A stretch of DNA of 64,000 nucleotides from contig BRKX01000009.1 of NCBI GenBank assembly GCA_026008535.1, forward strand, positions 50,031,001 to 50,095,000. The letters run 5' to 3'. The translations under genes and the position numbers were made by a program. Numbering within the stretch: position 1 is the first letter of the stretch; each line of letters opens with the position of its first letter. The stretch comes from Perilla frutescens (taxonomy: Eukaryota; Streptophyta; Magnoliopsida; Lamiales; Lamiaceae). A model generated the notes under the pieces. The model was not told the origin of the DNA. It saw only the letters and a program-made list of their open reading frames with translations, and ran no database searches. Below, in pieces: positions 23,917 through 35,708 of this stretch.

Positions 23917-24300
23917 TTAAAAGCCCTCATTTACAAAAAGGCCTAAATTACAAAAAGCCCTAAATAAACTTACACTATCACCTTCTAGTCTATACCGAAG
24001 ATGTTGACCTCGCAGAACCAGTTTCGGATGTGACTGGAACACCGGTGGTCGAAAAGTTGCTGACGGTGGTGGTGCTCGCAAAAATTTCACCAATAGTTGT
24101 CTCAAATGGTGCGGAACAGCGAGAATAGTGACGGTTGTGACTAATACGCAGAAGAAGTGCGGTTGTGAGGATAAACTACAATTATAGGGAGAGATTGGCC
24201 GGCGGTTGTGGGGGAGGAGCGGGAGAGAGAAAGTGAGCGAGAGGGAGAGAGAGAGCGAGCGAGAAGGAGGGAACGATGAGGAATTCAAAACTATTTTTTT
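23917..24300 (-). other. Leader-like or first-exon-like stretch
   Basis: GC-richer than its surroundings and pyrimidine-rich on the minus strand (CTCTCTCCCTCTCGCTC). It is open for 123 codons in one frame, but that frame is serine/proline/leucine-rich because of the repeat and has no domain. It could be the 5' UTR or first exon of the transcript ending with the 22449..22720 fragment. No splice connection was proven. Confidence 0.3.
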
Positions 24301-26076
24301 AATATATATATATGCCGGGTCGGGTTGGGTCCGGGTCGGGTTGGGGGAGATCCATCTAACGTAGGAGACCCGTTAGACGGTCTCATACAAGTTTTTGTCA
24401 TAAAAGTAAGAGCTTCCAATAATAGGGTAATCTCAAAGTTTGACCAAAATAAAGCGGAAACAATAGCAAATATTATCTAATTAAAATTCTTTGTCTTCCA
24501 TGAGACCATAGACTATCATTATCGCATCATGTCTGCTATGCATTACCCGAGCTTCCATCTAAAAAATGAAAATTTTGGGTTAAGTTTTATACTCAGTGAG
24601 GAGTATCCAATTATCCAAATTATATACAATTAACAGAGAAAATGTGAATAGTTTAGCATGCTTAGTCCGTAGACCAGACCAAATGGCTCATCGGCCCTAC
24701 TGTGTAGTTCATATGCTTTACTGTGTTAGCCCAAAGACCCATGCTATGTTGTGATATCACATCACTTGATAAAAATATATAAAGAGGATAATATGGACTA
24801 TTTCAATGTAAAACCCCACCTTTATCTTGGCCTTGAAATTAATTGATTAAGTCATGCGCGCTCTGCCGATAAATTAATTATCTTGCACTAATATAGTAAT
24901 CGTTTTGAATAAATGCATGCGAATAAACTAGTATTATAACATGATGTATGCTTAATTATAACGAGTTATTTACCCTAGCTTTTACGTGAACTATTGCTAT
25001 GAATATATGATATGAAATAATTTATGCATTAAAATTCTTTAATTTACTTCTCGCAATCGAAGCATGCAACAAAAACTTAATTAAATGCGTGGCCAATTTA
25101 TAATTCATTTCCTTGCAACCTACATACAACTGTGGAAAACATGTTATAATGATTACTATAATAGTGCCCTATTAATGTATACGTGAGCTATTCACTACCC
25201 CATTCACAAACACCACCAACCGATGATCACAACAAGATAAAAAAAATGTTAAAATTGAAAAGCATAGCCGATCGATCAAGAAGATGGTTGGTTGACCAAA
25301 CCAATCCAGAAGCTATCTCTCTTTCTTGTCACATGACATTATTTAATTGGCCAAACATATTTTTATTAGATAAAATTTTATATTGTTATTATTATGGATA
25401 ATAATACATTAAAAATATAAAAATTATATCATAACTCGTATTTTTTCATTGTCTATAAAATGAGCTTATTTTTAACATATTTTGAATCACACTAAAAAAT
25501 CATCAATCATCACTCATTTTCTCTCATTTGAAACTACATACCAAATGATCGAAATTATTTTTCAAAATAATTACTCATTCTCAAAATTATCAATATTATC
25601 AAAACTCACACTTTTCTCCGAATCTCAACCAAAATCCAATTTCTGAAGAAGTCCTACCATCACAAAATATCTCCCGTAATTTATTTCAAGATGTTCAACA
25701 AACAACCACAAATCGAAAAAATACTAAAAAATTGGGCACTAGTAATTAAATATGTAGTTTACACATTCTTGGATTGTATTGTCTTTTGTTATTTATTTTT
25801 TTAATATTTGTATTTCATCTATTGTAATCTTCGCATTATTATTAAGTTTATTGTTTAATTTAAATGTATGAGAAATATATTGTTATTATTGTAATTAATT
25901 AATTAAAATATAAAATAATTTATTAACTTTAAAATATAATAAAAAATAATTATTATTAATAGATATTAATAAAGAATCAAATGAGACAATTTTTTTGGAT
26001 TGGAGATGATTGTTGATAAAGTTAAAAGATTGTGGTTTTAGATTGTTAGAGTTGATTGTGTAGGTGAAGGAGAGAG
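24301..26076. other. Intergenic, AT-rich; one MITE-like end
   Basis: No gene seen. A GGGTCGGGTTGGGTCCGGGT stretch followed by GACGGTCTCATACAAGTTTT (about 24310..24400) resembles the right end of the GTGAGAC MITE family. The rest is unannotated AT-rich DNA. Confidence 0.5.
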
Positions 26077-26084
26077 AAATGATT

Positions 26085-26241
26085 TTTTTTATGTCGAGAG
26101 TAACCTGCAGTCGCTACCGAGGTGTGCACTTGGTATACCCCGTCCCTATGTAATAGCTTGCAAACCACACAGGGGAGGTAAACCACACTTGACAGGCTAA
26201 GTGTGACAGGTTCACACCTAGTGGTGTTAATGGTGAAATTC
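26085..26241 (-). mobile_element. SINE with 8-bp direct repeats
   Basis: About 157 bp on the minus strand, ending in an A-rich tail (T-run 26083..26090 on the plus strand). AAATGATT lies on both sides (26077..26084 and 26242..26249). AGGTGTGAACCTGTC near the start resembles a pol III B box. The GTTTACCTCC, CAAGCTATTACATAGGGACG and GTAGCGACTGCAGGTTACTC blocks look like a plant Au-type SINE (recalled resemblance, not searched). Confidence 0.65.
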
Positions 26242-26597
26242 AAATGATTATTTTATTGATAGATTGAGTTATGGTAGATTGTTGATGTGGGTAGTTTAAG
26301 GCCTAGCCCAACTCTCTTGATTAAAAATAAATAAATAAATAAATAAAAAAACACACAAAGTCCAACAATAATGAAAAAATCATCTCTCTCCCCCTCATTT
26401 CTATTTTAGGGGAACAACACCCAAAAAAAAAGCGCACGGAATTTCTTGTTACACTCTGTGTTACATTTTTCAAATTACGAGTTTTTCTTATATTTATTTT
26501 CTTCAATTTTATTTTTTTGTGATTTAGGTTAATTTTATGATTTTTCAGGGCTCACTCTGTAATACTCGAACCTCTTATTTATATTGATGGTGATCAT

Positions 26598-26599
<2 letters not shown>

Positions 26600-26638
<39 letters not shown>

Positions 26639-26639
26639 A
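26600..26639. repeat. (TA)n microsatellite
   Basis: Nearly uninterrupted TA run with one TG interruption. Confidence 0.9.
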
Positions 26640-26835
26640 TATTTGGATTTATGTGAGTTCATGTCCTTGTATAATTTTGAATAGTATTTTATTAGACACA
26701 TTAAATGGTTCCCATTATATGAATTGTTAGACTCCTTATAATTATCATTATAGTATATATCTATATAGTATATAGTCAAATTAATGTTCAATGGTGATAA
26801 TTGTTGATACAAATATACATGGATATATACCAAAC

Positions 26836-28257
26836 TGTTGGTTTTGTATACTAGAAGACCTGTCTTTTGTATACATTATTGATGATAGTTTTATGATGAT
26901 ATAGAATGAATACAATTGCAGTCACTGTTTGCATTTAAATTGTTATATTTACATGCATGTTCACTATACTTACATTGTAGATGATATGGTGTGGGTAAAC
27001 ACATGGTTAGATCATATCATTAGTTCCTTGTAATGTATTAAAAGGCTTACGGTCTAGATGACACTGAACCTACTATCGGTACGCCGTAGAATAATCTGAT
27101 AGTTAGTTTGTCTTGACTAACTGATTATTCTAATACACGGATGAATGTATTGAGGAGGATCTACTTAGGATTCTATTATCTATTCTGACCTTAAATGAGA
27201 GAATAAGAATCCACAGAGTTCGGGTTCTTAACCCCTATATGTTGGCGGACATATACGTGTAGTGTTTGCAGCTTTGATTTATCAAAGGGTTAGATTCTTT
27301 CATAAGATCAATAATCTCGATATCTTGGGTTGTGACATTTACACTTATGATGGATCGTGCAATATGTAGGGGCACCATGATAGGTGCGCCAGGTTGATGG
27401 TGTCCCCTTGAGGAAATGCAAGTTCATGCTGAAACCCTGCAGGTGGAATTTATTCCGTGCATGAGTAAAGCTTGTGTGGTACTACTCAAGGAAAAGATAT
27501 TAATTAATTATAGTTGTCAGAAGCTTACATAATTAATTAATGGGCATTATATCTTAAACATGGGGAATGACTGGACTAAAGGAGAAAGCATATTTAGAAA
27601 TATGTATTAAATTGGTAGGTCAGTATTATTTTTTCAGTGGAATAAAAATAATACTTAATTTATTTAATTATATCTTAAGTTTATTGGATATTGGATATTA
27701 AATAAATTAATGGGCCAATTTAATATTCTTCTAGATCCCTGTTGTAGCCCAAAAAGAGACTGAATTGGATTGGAGATAGAACAAGAGATAGAGATAGAAT
27801 TCCAGTTCAACTGGGACACTAATTTCGTCCACCCCCTTATAAATAAGAGGGTGGAGAGCACGAAATTAATATCATAAAATATCAGCCCTCTCGTGTTCTC
27901 TTGACCTCCACAGATTCCATACCGATCTAGTAGATTTCAGCCCACCCTGAAACTAGATTCAGTCCGGAAATACAACAGAAGATCAATGAGTGGAATAGCA
28001 TCAAGGGACGCCTATTATCATTCATACAACAGCAAGATTAGACCTTTAATCTTGTCCTCAACCCGTCGTTTAATTTGTAAGTTGTTTTTCGGTATTCTAT
28101 GTTTCCGCTTTAGTAGAATCGAAAACCGGATTTGCATGTTAATTAAACTCGGTTAATTAAAACATATGTGCTACATAAAATTATGATCTACATGACATTA
28201 GGATTAATGAACATCCAATTAGATCCTGCGGTGGTTCAATTCGAAAAAATCCCAACA
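26836..28257 (+). mobile_element. Solo LTR, Copia-type
   Basis: 1422 bp beginning TGTTGGTTTTGTATAC and ending AAAAAATCCCAACA, flanked by perfect 5-bp duplications CAAAC (26831..26835 and 28258..28262). Orientation is suggested by a TATA-like TTATAAATAAGAGG at about 27836, with leader-like sequence after it. No internal region or second LTR is adjacent, so this is the product of LTR-LTR recombination. The TGTTGG...CCAACA ends favour Ty1/copia. Confidence 0.85.
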
Positions 28258-28262
28258 CAAAC

Positions 28263-29439
28263 AAACATCTAGCTAGCTTTAAGAAGGTGGCAAAGGATTG
28301 AGTATGCACATGCCTAGAATTTCTAGATTAAGGAAAGTTATTTATTATAAATAAATAAATATATGTAGGATATGCACAAGATAAATTCAAAGGAAATGGA
28401 ATAAAATAAATGAAACAAAATGATAGCATTCCACGTAACCTACACATGGCTAATACATGACTTACTAATCAAATTATAGTCATAGTGGTGTGTATGAATA
28501 AATGAAATATATATGAGTTAAAAGGGGAAGAAAAACGGATAGACGAATGATGAAAAACGAAGAACATGTCAGTGCTTTCATTTTAGATATCAACAGTAAA
28601 TTAATCCTTATGTCTCTAGTTATAATTAGCTAGAAAATATAACAAAGTACATGTTTATTAACAGAGAATAAAATCATATGCTTTAAAATTTGTGATTCAA
28701 TCATTTTGTGTTAATTTACTTCTTTACTCAAGAAATGTCTAAATTAGGTTAATGTTTTATTTAATGAATCTCTATTATTCCATAATATTATTTTGGTGTA
28801 GAACATCATGTAATTTATAATTTACAATTGTTAATCTATATTTTAAAAGACATATAGTTTATCGTGTATGATTTAATTCCATTTAATATATTTGAGAATT
28901 GATTAAACAATAACATGGCATAGAAATGTGAGGATTATTATGAGAGTGGATCAAAAGGTTGGTTAAGAGTAATTAGAATTATGTCAATCACAGATAAGAT
29001 AAATTATTAAATTGATATTTGATAAAGTGAATAGATTCTATACATAATTCAAAAGAAATATTAATTGTGTGGTCGTATATATGTGTTCGTGTGTATGTAC
29101 ATAGCATGAAAATTATGTGTGAAGAGTACTAAGCATTTAAAAATATTAATAAATTAAAGATTGTCTATATATATAATTTGTACTAGTACAAAGAATGATT
29201 GATCATCAGTTAATGTTTTACATTGGCCGATTATAATTTTAATCAACCATTTTACTTCTCTTAATACATAAGCAGCAACTTTAAGAAGATGTGATTGTTT
29301 ATTTTAAATAGAAATAAAGTTGAATTAGAAAATAGATATGTATGGAATAACTGTATCATATTTGTCTCTATGTTTTAGTAACCATTATATATATATATAT
29401 ATATATTGATTTGTTGTATATGTTGGATAGATTTTATTG
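28263..29439. other. Intergenic, AT-rich, no gene seen
   Basis: No coding or element signature recognised, apart from a short TA run at 29386..29406 at its right side. Confidence 0.6.
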
Positions 29440-30306
29440 AGAACACACGATTTTAGGATCTCAAATACTATAAGCTTCAGATTCGAGGTAAGTAGAAATC
29501 CATCTACAACTACAATGCATGAACATAGTAGTATTTGACTATGTGTTTATTATTTATTATTGTGTTATATTATATGATTGTGTGATGTGATATACTTGTG
29601 ATATTATATTATGTTGCATTGAATATCTTATATATGAGCATGAGCATATGCAGGCACGTCATGTAGATATTATTAATATTGCATGCATGAAATGATTTTG
29701 AGAGAAAGAAAAATGTTTTGTTTGAGATTGGTCACCATCAGCCCGTGTTGTGCTGTGTTGTATATTTGTGCCTCGAGTGGGATGACTTCCATGCGGGATC
29801 AAAGAGAACAGGCATGGAGCATGTCCTTTGGGGTTCAGGGAGGATGATCCACTTCGACTGCACCTTTGAGGTGATGAGTGTCACTTTAACTCATGTAGTT
29901 CATGCATTCATGTAGGTGAAAGTGATAACGTGTGGTACATCGATGCATGAATGCTTAGAGCTCTGACAAGTCCTAAGAAGTGTATACATGGATGACGACT
30001 TGTGAGGAGGGCAAGAGCTTCTTTTATTATATTTTACTGCTTAGGTTTCATATATTTGAATTCAAATTTATCTGTATATTCTTAAAATTATTTCTACAAA
30101 GAGAGTAGTGGTATCTTTACACTCTTTAGTAAAATATACTTTGACCGCTTTACATGCACCACATGTTAATCTATAGTTTTTTTTAATGTTAACACTTTTT
30201 AATAAATAATACATATTTCTATTTTTAAAAGAGACGACTCACCCACGTTTTCACATTAATATTTTATATTTTTCATTTCATTTATTTTATTGGGGCGGGT
30301 GTTACA
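29440..30306 (+). mobile_element. Chromovirus-type LTR 3' fragment
   Basis: Ends GGGGCGGGTGTTACA at 30306, the usual 3' end of chromovirus LTRs, and carries the moderately GC-rich block (29720..30010) typical of their R/U5 region. The start (TGTAACA...) is absent, so the left limit is approximate. Confidence 0.45.
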
Positions 30307-31310
30307 CACCCCATCCAATTAGGGTTTATAATTATTTTTTAATATTTAATTTTCAATTTTCAATTAATAATTCATTATTATGGTTCATTTTTTTTTTCAA
30401 AATTATATTTTATAATTTTTTAATTCAATTTTTTTTTGTTGATAAATATTGACTATGATTATTTATGTTATAAATAATTTTTATTTTATAATAAATAAAT
30501 ATTATTAAAATCATAAATTTAATAATGTAACACGGAGTGTAACACTAAAAAGTGTAACTGGAAATTTCAACCCAACAAAAAAGACAGTTTCTCACTCCCA
30601 TTTTATTTACACCACCTATTCCTCAACAAATCTCCTTCGACACAAACAAAAAAATGAGAAGACAAAAATAAACCATCAATCACTCTCTCTCTCTCTCTCT
30701 CTCTCTCTATACTGTACAAGACCATGGCAACAACAACCTTATACCTCGTCTGCCGTGAAGCTCGTCACCACGAACAACAGCGTAGCTACACCACTATCGG
30801 ACAACAGCTTCAAGTTGAAACTGCCATCATCTTGTCGTCGATCGCAGAAGAGCCACCACTCCCAACTCACTCTCCAAAGCACCCCTTAAATGCTATGTTA
30901 TGCAATGTCATGCAAGTAATGAAGGAAAAGCAGACACGAGGAAAGATTCATATCGTTCGAACTCTCTCCTTAGATCTCTAAAATTCTTCCTTTTTGGATG
31001 TGAAGAAATAGAGGAATGAAGGCCCTATTTATACTAATTCTTAGGGGTAGATTTTGGAGTTGAAATTTCATGTTACACTATTTCGTATTTCATAACATAT
31101 TTCATTATCAAATTTATGATTTTAATAATATTTATTATAAAATAAAAATTAATTATAACACAAATAACTATGTCAACATTTATCAATAAAAAAATGAATT
31201 AAAAAAATTATAAAACGTAATTTTGAAAAAATCCACCATAATAATAATAATGAATTATTAATTGAAAATTAAACATTAAAAAATAATTATAAACCCTAAT
31301 GGGGTGGGAT
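30307..31310. mobile_element. Element with ~265-bp terminal inverted repeats
   Basis: The left arm 30307..30578 and the right arm 31049..31310 are inverted copies: ATTAGGGTTTATAATTATTT near the left outer end, and AAATAATTATAAACCCTAAT on the right. Pairing extends inward to GGAAATTTCAA / TTGAAATTTC. The 470-bp centre holds a pyrimidine-rich leader and an ORF. Long inverted repeats with gene-like cargo suggest a Mutator-like (Pack-MULE-type) element. No 9-bp duplication was found. Confidence 0.6.
30724..30981 (+). CDS. 85-residue ORF carried in the long-TIR element
   Basis: The ATG lies in a strong plant context (GACCATGGCAAC), 15 bp after a (CT)14 leader-like run at 30682..30709. The protein starts MATTTLYLVCREARHHEQQ and continues with a proline/histidine-rich centre (EEPPLPTHSPKHP). 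It has no recognised domain, signal peptide or membrane segment. The opposite strand has a TATAAATAGGG at about 31024..31034 that could drive transcription the other way. It may be a captured 5' exon of a host gene; spontaneous openness is also possible at this length. Function unknown. Confidence 0.3.
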   Translation: MATTTLYLVCREARHHEQQRSYTTIGQQLQVETAIILSSIAEEPPLPTHSPKHPLNAMLCNVMQVMKEKQTRGKIHIVRTLSLDL

Positions 31311-31816
31311 GAATCCAAAAAATAATCATAAAATTAAACTAAATCACATAAAAATAAAATTGAAGAAAAAAAAAATACAAGAAAAACTCAAAATTTAAAA
31401 ATGTAAAATTGTTATGAGTTATATTTTGAAGACTTGAATAATTGTACCTTGTTCCTATATTTTTATGTACTATATGTATGAGATTTTAAAAGGAGTAAGA
31501 TGGAGAGTCACGAATTAGTAGTTGATTGGTTATTGTTAATATTATTAAGAGCATGATTTACCTTTTTTTTTGCGATTACATAATTCACCACGTGTTAACT
31601 AAAAGACTAGCTCAACTACTACTTTATTTTTTTTTCATCTTTATGACTGACATATAGGATTTTTGTGCTATTTTTGTTACAACTTAAAGGTTATTTCAAT
31701 ATCATTTTATGAATCAATTGTGGATTTTTGATGCTCAAATCTATATTTAATTTAATTATCAATTTCAAGCGTGAAACGGGAAAAAATGAGCATTTCGAGC
31801 ATCAGGCGTGAGTGTT
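31311..31816. other. Intergenic, AT-rich, no gene seen
   Basis: Spacer between the long-TIR element and the LARD-like element. The last 5 bp (GTGTT, 31812..31816) are the candidate target site of the LARD; its partner at the other end is lost. Confidence 0.55.
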
Positions 31817-33679
31817 TGAACGGTGTAGTTCTTTTCGGTCTGCTACACCCCCGCAAGAGGACAGGGTCGAATGTAGGATAGTGAGCTAACTTGGATCGTG
31901 TCTCTCGAGGAAAGCTTCGTGTGGACAGTTATCTTTCTATGCTATAATTGTTAACAAGCACATGAATTTGAACACAATCCTAAACATTCTAAACGAGGGG
32001 TAGGAAGGTTTTTACTAAACTACCTAATTAAAGCAACTAAAACTAACAACACCACTAAACACAAAGATAGATGATAAAATTATGAGAAGAGCATTAGGGT
32101 GTAGATTTTCTCATTGGTTTCTCTCTTAGCTTGATTCAAGTTGATTATGTTAATCCCGGTTGTACAATAGTCCCTTCAATTGGTTTAACTTCATTTACTG
32201 TCACTGTCGATTCATTAAACCTCTATCGGCTATATCATTCCAACCCATAGGCTTATGTAACCCAGTCCACCTAAAGATTAACGATTAGGCTATGAAACCC
32301 AGTCCACCTAACGTTGAAGGAACCTAGTTCGGGCTATAAAATCTCCTTTTGGTCTCATCTAAAGCGTAGCAATAGTCGTGATCAAGTACTCAACATAAAC
32401 AAACTATCACAAGCATAGATCGAACCCCAAATTGATTATCTACCCCCAAGGGAGGAATTAGCCCAACACCATGCTCAAGAACACACAAAAATCATACAAG
32501 TTCTTTATTTCATAAATCAAAAGATAAACACAATACAAACTTATGCAATATTGTTGTCTTGATAGTTTTGGGATAAATCCCCACAAATGGGCTAAAGCTA
32601 AAAGAAAGAAATACCAAAGCGGAGCTCCTCGTTCAAGCTTAGTAACCACGGTCCACTCGAACTTGGATCCCTCTTCTCGGGCCGTCATCAAAGTGGAGCT
32701 CCTTCCGCAAGCTTAGCAACCGCATCCGCTTGGAGTTAGATTTCTCTTCCCAGGCCTTCCTCCTCAAGCTCTAGCCCTCTTGTCTCTTCTCCTCCTCCTT
32801 TCTTTTTCTTTGGAATAGTGGTGGTGGTGAAGGTGAAGAGAAGTGGTAGATGAAGTGGTGAATGGAGAGAAAAAAAATGAAGTGAGAGATGGTTGTATGA
32901 GAGTGAATGAATGATATCCCCAAAATCAAGTGGGAGATATCAAGAGAGAGAGAGAGAGAGAGAGAGAGATTGAGTAAGAGATGAGAGGAAGAGAAAAGTT
33001 GATGAGATGGGTGATGGAAATAGAGGAGTTAATGAGGGGGATTTGTGGAGATTTTGTTGGGAGATTTAGGGGACAAATATCAAACTAGCTTTAGGGTAAT
33101 TAAACCACTTTCTCTCTCTACTAATCTAGGATGCCCAAAAATCCAATCTTATATTATAATCCAGCTGCCTATGTGGAGGGAATTGAAGGGGAGAAGGTAG
33201 GCCGAATCGAGGAGAGAGGAGCATCTGATACCGCGTCGAAAAACAGATTCAGGAGGTTGAACTGGGCACCCCGTGCGCCGGCGGGGTGCTGCGCACCCGC
33301 ACAGAGTTCAGATGTCACGCGCTCGTGGGGGCCTCTTGGCCGAGAGGGGTGCCACGCGGTCGCACGCCCGCACAGTGTTCAGTTCCGTCTTCAGCATCTT
33401 CCACGGTTTTACTTTATTCTCACTTGTTTCTTGGCCGATTGACCCGATTCAACTTGCTACGTGCTCCTTATTCGATTCTCTATCTTTCCATTATCTTGAA
33501 TGCCTCAAATTTTGCAGTCATTTATCCTCCATTTTCTCAAGATATTGTGCAAATCTACATAACTCACCAAAAGAGCAAAAGTGAAGGAAATAACATAAAA
33601 ATCACACAAAAACAAAGGAGAAACACCTACTAAAGATACAAAATTCCTATGATAAAATAGGACAAATATACACCAAACA
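31817..33679 (-). repeat. LARD 3' LTR (complete, 1863 bp)
   Basis: On the minus strand it starts TGTTTGGTGTATATTTGTCC directly after the polypurine tract and ends CTACACCGTTCA. The 31817..32193 part matches the 5' LTR remnant 35709..36083. A GC-rich block (about 33270..33380) carries many CpG. The first part is also present, inverted, at 63190..64000. Confidence 0.8.
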
Positions 33680-33716
33680 ACTCCCCCACACTTAAACCTT
33701 TGCTTGTTCTCAAGCA
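33680..33716 (-). other. Polypurine tract and upstream hairpin of the LARD
   Basis: Minus strand: CTTGAGAACAAGCAAAGG then TTTAAGTGTGGGGGAG immediately before the LTR start. Plus-strand DNA synthesis is primed from such tracts (established for LTR elements). Confidence 0.75.
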
Positions 33717-35680
33717 AACAGAGTCATTCAAGATATGAAGCAAGAAGGAATTGTCCCCAAGAAGATCATACACAGTAGGAGCATTCCATACTATTTCAAA
33801 CTAGAAAGCTTATCATCGAAGAGAATGACACATTTATAAAACAAGGCATGTGGCTCGTCCAATGAGAATAAGCAAAAAATATGCCTCAAGGCAAAATGCA
33901 ACAATTATCCTATAGAACATTCTTCTCACTAACTATCCCACACTTTATTCAAAAATAACCCGGGAATGCACCCAGAGGATATAATTTGTTAGGTGAAATA
34001 ATCGGGGTAAACCGAGCTTTCTAATGTGGTTTTTCATACTCATCATGGATAGATTCAAAAGAATGGCACACATGATAGGAGTCGAAACCAAAGTGCAGTC
34101 CCGTTTATTACAACAATTAAACAAGAGGATATGGATCAAAATTCACAAGGTGTAATCCTTAGGGATAAAAATCTCCAGTGTCCTTGTGTGGTTCCCCATG
34201 TTCATAGTCAATTTAGTCGACTAGAGGAGGAAAAATCCTTATTATCCTCACTTTATTAAAACATACATAATATTTTATTCATTTTTCATTTTTTTTCAAA
34301 TGAAAGGGAGTTAGAAGAGGGAATGATTTTTCGAGGATGATTGACATATTTGACAAGAGAATGAACAAGCCTTCAAATTCTTAGAGAACAAGACCCCACA
34401 ACACAAATCATATAAATATAATCATTCTTCAAGACAATTCACATTCTACAATGAAATAATGGGAATGATTTCATGCACCATGATCATCTTAACAATAATC
34501 CCTTGAATATTCATATTCCAAATAACCAAATTTGACAATTAGACAAAACAAATCATGCTAAGTACGAGTTCCAACAAATAAAACACAAACATAATTTAGA
34601 CATAAATTAAAGCAAAACAAAAATGACACCAACACATTTCAAAATGAATTTTTTAAAATTTAACATATATAAAACAACAAAATAAAAAATACTACCATAA
34701 AAACATAAAACATGAGTTCACCCCCCACACTTAAATCATGCATTGTCCTCAATGCAAGAAATAAAGGGACGCGAAAACATTGCCAAACGTAGAAGACCGG
34801 CAATAGGCGCAGGTTCCTACAAAACAACACGAAAAAGAAACGACGAACAAAGAAAATAATACAGAAATAGGAAAATGAATAACAACGCAACCTAAACACA
34901 AAATAGGAAAACAAATAAAAACACTTCACTGTTCGGGTGGTTGAAAAAGTGGTGGAGGTGGCTTTGGAAGTTGTGAGGAGTTAGGGCCGAACTAGACCTT
35001 TTATTTGTGGGGCTGAAGGTGCGCGCTTATGGAGGCTCCGCGCTCGCGGAGAGCTACACTTAGTCATTTTGCATCAGTTTCCTTTCCAGCAACACACTCT
35101 CAACTCTTTGTACCCTGTGAGACAACAACAAAAACAAACTTAAACACACAAAAGGGCAAAAATTAACTAAACATGAAAGCAATAAAATCATGGGTTGCCT
35201 CCCATGCAGCGCTCATTTTAATGTCCTGAGCTGGACAGAGCCTTAGTAGATTATCATAAAGGATCATTGAGCACGATTGGCTCGACTCTGTGCTCCCATT
35301 GTTGGTTTTCATTTCGAGCTTTGTTACTCAAAGAGTAAGCTTCACTTGAACTTTCCCCTTCCTAGTTGGACACCCCAATCCTCCTTGATCTGTGAATATT
35401 TTTTAACATAGGGCTAGCTTTCTGTTTAGATATTTTTGACCTAGCATACACATACTTAAATGAGAAAAGGCATCATAAGCAACTGGGGAAGAAAAAATGA
35501 AAGCTAAAAGGAAAAAAAAAACTCAAAAACACAAAGAACAAAACCAAAACAGGACAATACAAGACACACAAAAACACAAATACCAAAATAAAATAAAACA
35601 ACACGAAAACACAAACACTAAGAAAACACAAAAGCACAAACACGAAAATAATTATAACATAAAAAGACAATACACCTAAA
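33717..35680 (-). other. LARD interior, non-coding
   Basis: No retroelement domain in any frame. Contains a second PPT-like hairpin (minus strand TTGAGGACAATGCATGATTT followed by AAGTGTGGGGGG, about 34721..34760) and, close to the primer-binding site, the conserved post-pol motif on the minus strand (ATGGGAGGCAACCCATG, about 35193). Confidence 0.6.
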
Positions 35681-35702
35681 GCTTTCCCCAGCAGCGGCGC
35701 CA
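35681..35702 (-). other. Primer-binding site (tRNA-Asp type)
   Basis: Minus strand TGGCGCCGCTGCTGGGGAAA, six bases after the 5' LTR end. TGGCGCCGTTG-type sites complementary to plant tRNA-Asp are usual in Athila/Tat elements. Confidence 0.75.
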
Positions 35703-35708
35703 ATTTTT

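Noticed and set aside
29718..29915. 65-codon open frame in GC-richer sequence
   Set aside because: Falls inside the chromovirus-type LTR fragment; no domain.
33131..33633. Overlapping 103-115 codon frames, echoed at 63254..63566
   Set aside because: Within the GC-rich part of the LARD-family LTR, in several frames at once; frame openness reflects composition, not coding.
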